Assembly: GCA_025358155.1 (NCBI GenBank)
Contig: JANYKR010000097.1
Span: 1 to 59,967 of the forward strand
Reading direction: 5' to 3'
Length of the DNA: 59,967 bases
Source: Betaproteobacteria bacterium
GTDB taxonomy: Bacteria > Pseudomonadota > Gammaproteobacteria > Burkholderiales > Burkholderiaceae_C
The translations under genes and the position numbers were made by a program. Position 1 is the first letter of the stretch. The number at the start of each line of letters is the position of its first letter. Shown piece by piece: positions 53,213-59,967 of the stretch. The notes beneath the pieces are model-generated. The model was not told where the DNA came from, ran no database searches, and was given only the letters and a program-made list of their open reading frames with translations.

Positions 53213-54108
53213 CCTCGCCGGCCGACCCTGACCAGGGCAGCGCCAGCGCGTCGACCCCTGACTCCGACCTGACCGGCTGGATCGGCCGCAGCGAAACCGG
53301 GCACGACACCCTCACCGCCGCGCCGCTCATCGCCCTGGCCGCCACCCTCGACCATCCAGTTGCCGCAGTGCAGGCCGGCGCTGCGCTGCCGCCGCTGTGG
53401 CACTGGCTGTACTTCTTGCCGATGCACCGGCAGTCGGAGATTGGCCCGGATGGCCACCCCCGGCGTGGCGGATTCATGCCGCCCGTGCCCTTGCCGCGCC
53501 GGATGTGGGCCGGCAGCCAGTTCGAGTTTCACAGCCCGGTGCGGGTGGGCGACGCGGTGACGCGCCAGTCCACCATCGAGGATGTCAGCACCAAGCATGG
53601 CCGCAGCGGCACGCTGGTGTTTGTCAAGGTGAGGCACGCGCTGTTCTGCAACGGCGCGGTGCAGCCGGCGCTGGTCGAGTTTCACGATATCGTCTACCGC
53701 GAGGCCCAGCGGCCGGGTGATGTCGCACCGCCGCCGCAAGCCGCCCCCGCCCAGGCCACCTGGCAGCGGCAGATCGAACCTGACGCGGTGCTGCTGTTCC
53801 GCTACTCGGCGCTCACCTTCAACGGCCACCGCATCCACTACGACCGGCCCTACGCCACCCAGGTCGAGGGTTACCCTGGCCTGGTGGTGCACGGCCCGCT
53901 GATCGCCACCCTGCTGCTGGACCTGCTGCGGCGCGAACTGCCCGGTGCCGAGCTGGCCAGCTTCCGTTTCAAGGCAGTGCGGCCGACCTTTGACCAGCAG
54001 CCGTTCCGGGTGAGTGCCACGCTGTTACCGGACGGCAAGACCGTGCAGCTCTGGGCCCAGGACCATGAAGGCTGGCTGACGATGGACGCCAGCGCCACGC
54101 TGCGCTGA
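53209..54108 (+). CDS. Mesaconyl-C4-CoA hydratase-like (MaoC/FAS1 dehydratase) protein
   Basis: A 299-residue double-hotdog protein. The N-terminal half is FAS1-dehydratase-like (WAGSQFEFHSPVRVGDAVTR near 100-119). The C-terminal half contains FRYSALTFNGHRIHYDRPYA near 199-218 and GLVVHGPLIATLLLD, the catalytic MaoC part. Relatives hydrate mesaconyl-C4-CoA or related 3-methylfumaryl-CoA. The pairing with a CitE-like lyase supports CoA-ester hydration followed by cleavage. Confidence 0.82.
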   Translation: MTSPADPDQGSASASTPDSDLTGWIGRSETGHDTLTAAPLIALAATLDHPVAAVQAGAALPPLWHWLYFLPMHRQSEIGPDGHPRRGGFMPPVPLPRRMWAGSQFEFHSPVRVGDAVTRQSTIEDVSTKHGRSGTLVFVKVRHALFCNGAVQPALVEFHDIVYREAQRPGDVAPPPQAAPAQATWQRQIEPDAVLLFRYSALTFNGHRIHYDRPYATQVEGYPGLVVHGPLIATLLLDLLRRELPGAELASFRFKAVRPTFDQQPFRVSATLLPDGKTVQLWAQDHEGWLTMDASATLR

Positions 54109-54124
54109 GCTGAGCAAGCCGACC

Positions 54125-54946
54125 ATGACCCAGCCCCCCAGAACCTATCTTTTTGTGCCTGGCAACCGGCCCGAGCGCTTTGCCAAGGCCCTGGCCAGTG
54201 GCGCCGACGCGGTGGTGCTGGACCTGGAAGACGCCGTCATCGACGAGGCCAAGGCCAGCGCCCGAGAAAGCGTCGCCCACTGGGCCGTCAACGCCCCGGC
54301 TGCCGAGCGCGAGCGGGTGGTGGTGCGCATCAACGATGCCGCGTCCAGCCACTTTGCGGACGACCTGCGCCTGCTGCGCGAGGCCGGGCTGTTGGACTTG
54401 ATGCTGGCCAAGGCCGAGCAGCCTGAGCAACTGCAGGCGGTGCAAGCCGGCCTGCCCGGCGCCCGGGTGCTGGCGCTGGTCGAGTCGGCCCGGGGTGTGG
54501 CCCAGGCCGACGCGCTGGCCCTGAGCGTGGGCGTGACCCGCCTGGTCTTCGGCACGCTGGACTTTGCGCTCGATCTCGACCTGGACATCGCCGAGTACAG
54601 CGACGGCCTGGTCTATGCCGCCAGCCGGCTCGCCCTGGCCTCGCGCTTGGCGGGCCTGGCCGCGCCGGTGGCGGGCGTCACGCCGCAGCTGGATGACGAA
54701 GCGCGCTTGCTGGCCGATCTGGCCTGGTCGCGCCGCCTGGGTTGCAGCGCCAAGCTGTGCATCCATCCCCGCCAGGTTGCCGCCATCCACGCCGCGCTGG
54801 CGCCCAGCGCGCAGGCGCTGGACTGGGCCCGCCGGGTGCTGGCCGCCGACGCAGCGTCGCCCGGCGCCGCTCAGCTGGACGGCAGGATGATCGACCGCCC
54901 GGTGGTGCTGCAGGCCCGCCGCACGCTGCAGCGGGCCGGCACCTGA
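54125..54946 (+). CDS. HpcH/HpaI/CitE-family CoA ester lyase
   Basis: A 273-residue (beta/alpha)8 lyase. It starts RTYLFVPGNRPERFAKAL, with VLDLEDAV (32-39) and a magnesium-binding Glu in LALVESARG. A further Asp lies in VFGTLDFALDLD, and the ending is as in the malyl/citramalyl-CoA lyase group. Such enzymes split malyl-, beta-methylmalyl- or citramalyl-CoA. It follows the hydratase after 16 bases. Confidence 0.88.
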   Translation: MTQPPRTYLFVPGNRPERFAKALASGADAVVLDLEDAVIDEAKASARESVAHWAVNAPAAERERVVVRINDAASSHFADDLRLLREAGLLDLMLAKAEQPEQLQAVQAGLPGARVLALVESARGVAQADALALSVGVTRLVFGTLDFALDLDLDIAEYSDGLVYAASRLALASRLAGLAAPVAGVTPQLDDEARLLADLAWSRRLGCSAKLCIHPRQVAAIHAALAPSAQALDWARRVLAADAASPGAAQLDGRMIDRPVVLQARRTLQRAGT

Positions 54947-55003
54947 GGCCAGGCCGCCCGGCGGGCGGTCTGACAGGCCCGCTGCGCGGCAGAATCCGGC
55001 CAC

Positions 55004-57223
<2,220 letters not shown>

Positions 57224-57299
57224 GCCAAACCGGCGATGCCAGCCCGGCGCCTTGCGCATCGGGTCGGGTTTGCCCGCCCCGCATTCAGGGGATGCGTAC

Positions 57300-57315
57300 T
57301 GTGACAATTGGCACA
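57300..57315. promoter_or_regulatory. CRP-like palindrome upstream of the PEP-CTERM gene
   Basis: TGTGA-CAATTG-GCACA matches the CRP consensus TGTGA-N6-TCACA at nine of ten positions. It lies in an AT-richer gap about 117 bases before ATG 57432. Confidence 0.35.
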
Positions 57316-57431
57316 TAACGTTCATCGTTCGATTGATCGACATCAGCAGTGCGCCAAGTCACACGACGCCTCAGGGCTTACCCGGATTCGTTGGCGCAAT
57401 GACTGGTCTTATTTCTTATCCAGGAGTTTTC

Positions 57432-58112
57432 ATGCAAAAAATAGTTCGGCAGCTGTACGCCAGCGCCGCAATTGCCGGCGCAGCCCTGTCACCGCAGGTG
57501 CAAGCGGCCGTGGTCACGGTCAACTTTGATGGGCCTGGCCTCACGGGTCTGTACTTTGCTGGCGACAGCTTTTCCCAGTCGGGCTACACGATGACGGCGG
57601 ATTTCGACGCCGGGATCGTCGACACGGCGGCGGCTTTGGGCGGCGCTGCACCCAGCGGTAACGCGACCCAGTTCTACTCAGGCCTCAACGACGGCGGTCT
57701 GATCATGCGGCGCACCGACGGCGGCTTGTTCGACCTGAAGGGCTTCGACGCCGCTTTCATTCCCCTCGACCCGGCAGCCCCGGGCACCACCGTGATGGCG
57801 GCCCTTGGCACCTATGCCGACAACACCGCCAGCGGCGTGGCCTGGTTGTTTGGGGCCAAGTCCGGCAACGCCTTCCCGTTCGTCAACTACAGCAATCCGT
57901 TGGACTTCGCCGGCTTTAGCCTGCTCAAGCAGGTCGAGTTTTTTGCCTGCTCTTTTGACGGTACCAACGTCTGCGCCGCGCCCACCCGCAACAACGGCCA
58001 GTTTGCGATCGACAACATCAACCTCAACAACATACCCGAGCCCAGCACCACCGCGATGTTGGCGTTGTGCATGCTCGGCCTGGCGCTGTTCAGCCGCCGC
58101 TCGGCCCGTTGA
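57432..58112 (+). CDS. PEP-CTERM sorting-signal exported protein
   Basis: A 226-residue protein. The signal peptide covers about 1-26 (ending QVQAA). A compact domain contains several Gly/Asn/Asp-rich turns and NGQFAIDNINL near 187, a motif of the QFxxD-type PEP-CTERM subfamily. The C-terminus is IPEPSTTAMLALCMLGLALF followed by SRRSAR, a textbook PEP-CTERM signal recognised by an exosortase. The ribosome-binding site AGGAG lies just before ATG 57432. Such proteins are often linked to exopolysaccharide. An exosortase gene is not in the window. Confidence 0.88.
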   Translation: MQKIVRQLYASAAIAGAALSPQVQAAVVTVNFDGPGLTGLYFAGDSFSQSGYTMTADFDAGIVDTAAALGGAAPSGNATQFYSGLNDGGLIMRRTDGGLFDLKGFDAAFIPLDPAAPGTTVMAALGTYADNTASGVAWLFGAKSGNAFPFVNYSNPLDFAGFSLLKQVEFFACSFDGTNVCAAPTRNNGQFAIDNINLNNIPEPSTTAMLALCMLGLALFSRRSAR

Positions 58113-58137
58113 TCGCCCACCCGTACAGGAGTCCTAG

Positions 58138-59967
58138 ATGATCCAATCAAGAATTGCACTGGCTGCAGGGCTGCTTGCCCTGGGCCTGGGCGCACACGCC
58201 CAGACCGCCAGCCAGAAGGTCTACATCGTCCAATTGGCCGATGCACCGGTTGCCACCTACAACGGCGGTGTCAGCGGCATCGCCGCTACCCGGCCGGCCA
58301 GTGGTGCCAAGCTCGACAGCACGGCACCCAATGTGCGGGCTTACGTCAACCACCTGGCGGTACGGCGCAGCACCGAACTGGCCAAGGCAGGCATGCGGGC
58401 AGCCACGCTGCACAGCTACAGCTACACCTACAACGGCTTCTCGGCGCTGCTGACCGATGCGCAGGCGCAGGCGTTGAAGAAGTCCTCGGGCGTGGCGTCA
58501 GTGGTCGAGTCCACGCTGCACACGGTCGACACCACCCGCACACCCGGCTTCCTGGGCCTCACTGCCCCGGGCGGGCTCTGGTCTCAGCTCGACGCCGCCT
58601 CCCGCAACATCAAGGGCGAAGACGTCATCATCGGTGTGATCGACACCGGTGTCTGGCCTGAAGTGGCGTCCTTTGGCGACAAGGTCGACGGCTTGGGCAA
58701 CCCGGTGGCCTACAACGGCGCCGGTATCCCGGCCTACGGCGCACCGCCTGTAAAGTGGAAAGGCGCTTGCGTCACCGGCCAAGGCTTCACGGCAGCGATG
58801 TGCAACAACAAGCTGATCGGTGCTCGCTACTACGGCACCGCCTGGCTTGCCGGGGCCACGGCCAGCACTGGCGGCGCTGACCCGTACACCCTGCACCCGC
58901 GGCTGGAATACATCTCGCCGCGCGACGGCGCTGGCCACGGCACCCACACCGCCTCGACCTCTGGCGGCAACGAGCGGGTCAACTCGTTCATCAACGGTAA
59001 CGCCATCGGCAACATTTCCGGTATGGCGCCGCGTGCCCGCGTTGCTGTCTACAAGGCTTTGTGGACCGCCAGCGATACCGGCCGTGCATCGCCCCCGTCG
59101 CACGATGGCGGCCAGACTGCCGACATCCTGAAGGCGATCGACGATGCGGTTGCCGATGGCGTTGACGTCATCAACTACTCGGTCAGCGGCACCAGCACCA
59201 ACTTCACCGATCCGGTCGAGATCGCCTACCTGAACGCCACGGCTGCCGGCGTGTTTGTTGCGGCCTCGGCCGGCAACAGCGGCCCGGGCAACGAAGTTGC
59301 GCACATGAGCCCTTGGCTGATGACCGTGGCCGCGTCCACCCACGACCGCTACACGGTGGCCACGGTGACGCTGGGCGCACCTTCGGGCGCCGTGTTCAGC
59401 GGCCCGTCCTACCAAGTCTCTGGCGTAGCCCCGACGCCCCTGGTGCGCTCGATCGACGTCAGCGTGGGCAACTACGCCACGATGACCCAGGCCGAGCAAA
59501 CAGCCCTGCAACGCTGCTATCTGACAAGTGACGGCGGCACCGCCAATACTGCACTCGATCCGCTCAAGGTCGCCGGCAGGATGGTGATCTGCTACCGCGG
59601 TGGCAATTTCCTGATCAACAAGGCCGCAGCCGTGCAAGCGGCCGGCGGTACCTCGTTGATCATCCAGAACGTGCCCTCAATTGACGGCACGCCGCCGTCG
59701 GGCACCGCCTTGGTGCTGCAGCCGTACGTCGTCCCTACCGTGCACCTGGCCACTGCCGCGTATGCCGCGATCAACACTTACGTCACCACCACCCCTGGCG
59801 CCACCGCCAGCTTCGGTCCTGGTGTGCAGCAAGCCGGTGTCGTCGCGCCGGTGATGGCCAGCTTCTCGTCGCGTGGCCCGAACAAAGCCAACGGCAACAT
59901 CCTGAAGCCAGACGTCACCGCCCCAGGGGTTGACGTGCTTGCCGGCTACATCGACGACTCGCAAACC
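58138..59967 (+). CDS. Subtilisin-family (S8) protease, plant subtilase-like, C-terminally incomplete
   Basis: An open frame of 610 residues that runs off the right edge. It has a signal peptide (1-21) and an I9-type propeptide (about 27-130, with YIVQLADAP and TYNGFSALL). In the catalytic domain, Asp169 is in IDTGVWPE and His267 in GHGTHTAST. Asn of the oxyanion hole lies in AASAGNSGPG. A protease-associated insert (about 430-550) precedes SFSSRGPN near 587, with the catalytic Ser expected just past the window. This domain order is that of plant cucumisin-type subtilases. An AGGAG site precedes ATG 58138; it follows the PEP-CTERM gene by 25 bases and is likely cotranscribed. Confidence 0.92.
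   Translation, partial: MIQSRIALAAGLLALGLGAHAQTASQKVYIVQLADAPVATYNGGVSGIAATRPASGAKLDSTAPNVRAYVNHLAVRRSTELAKAGMRAATLHSYSYTYNGFSALLTDAQAQALKKSSGVASVVESTLHTVDTTRTPGFLGLTAPGGLWSQLDAASRNIKGEDVIIGVIDTGVWPEVASFGDKVDGLGNPVAYNGAGIPAYGAPPVKWKGACVTGQGFTAAMCNNKLIGARYYGTAWLAGATASTGGADPYTLHPRLEYISPRDGAGHGTHTASTSGGNERVNSFINGNAIGNISGMAPRARVAVYKALWTASDTGRASPPSHDGGQTADILKAIDDAVADGVDVINYSVSGTSTNFTDPVEIAYLNATAAGVFVAASAGNSGPGNEVAHMSPWLMTVAASTHDRYTVATVTLGAPSGAVFSGPSYQVSGVAPTPLVRSIDVSVGNYATMTQAEQTALQRCYLTSDGGTANTALDPLKVAGRMVICYRGGNFLINKAAAVQAAGGTSLIIQNVPSIDGTPPSGTALVLQPYVVPTVHLATAAYAAINTYVTTTPGATASFGPGVQQAGVVAPVMASFSSRGPNKANGNILKPDVTAPGVDVLAGYIDDSQT

Noticed and set aside
57309-57330. Possible sigma-54 promoter (TTGGCAC) before the PEP-CTERM gene
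   Set aside because: The GC of the -12 element is not found at the required distance of ten bases from the GG.

Overview
The window is about 68% G+C and carries genes typical of a beta-proteobacterium of the order Burkholderiales (Leptothrix/Rubrivivax/Methylibium-like). The clues are a PhaM-type PHB-granule regulator, a GTP-dependent PEP carboxykinase, a PQQ operon, a PEP-CTERM protein and several Liv-type ABC genes. It looks chromosomal. I see no tRNA, rRNA, CRISPR array, insertion sequence or prophage. This placement is inferred from gene content, not from a search.

Layout. 1-3070: start of an S9-type peptidase (minus), a membrane-anchored retropepsin-like protein, PhaM and a FIST sensor. 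3390-10983: a two-carbon/lactate utilisation block of lactate/glycolate permease (frameshifted), glcD, glcE, a methyltransferase, an lrgA/lrgB pair and glcF. An FNR-like palindrome lies upstream. 11010-18389: SppA peptidase, an EamA exporter, a DUF3667 protein, small unknown proteins, a TetR regulator, a universal stress protein and a metallophosphoesterase. 18455-25538: pckG, a MOSC protein, a Tat-exported carotenoid oxygenase overlapping a DUF2141 protein, an old-yellow-enzyme reductase and an unknown protein. 25572-29368: a broken HTH/ATPase regulator and a lipoprotein-HlyD/ABC exporter operon.

29453-35918: a minus-strand peptidase / histidine kinase / response regulator operon, divergent from pqqABCDE. 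An intrinsic terminator after pqqA probably acts as an attenuator. 36163-40428: an FMN-dependent glutamate-synthase-like protein, a GST, a phytanoyl-CoA dioxygenase-like protein, an in-frame fossil of a short-chain dehydrogenase and an unknown anchored protein.

40540-54946: two divergent operons around a TetR gene with a clear palindromic operator. The minus-strand side encodes a Liv-type ABC importer, a dihydroxypyridine-hydroxylase-like flavin monooxygenase, a VOC protein and the TetR regulator. The plus-strand side encodes a three-subunit molybdenum hydroxylase, followed by a class V aminotransferase, a mesaconyl-CoA-hydratase-like protein and a CitE-like CoA lyase. Together they read as uptake and breakdown of a hydroxylatable, probably N-heteroaromatic, compound to CoA esters and small acids; the substrate is unknown. 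55004-end: recG, a PEP-CTERM protein and the start of a plant-type subtilase with a PA-domain insert.

Most notable: lrgAB inside a glycolate-oxidase operon, the divergent molybdo-hydroxylase/monooxygenase system with its operator, three disrupted genes (lldP frameshift, in-frame TAG in an HTH-ATPase gene, SDR remnant), the pqqA attenuator and the exported carotenoid oxygenase with DUF2141.
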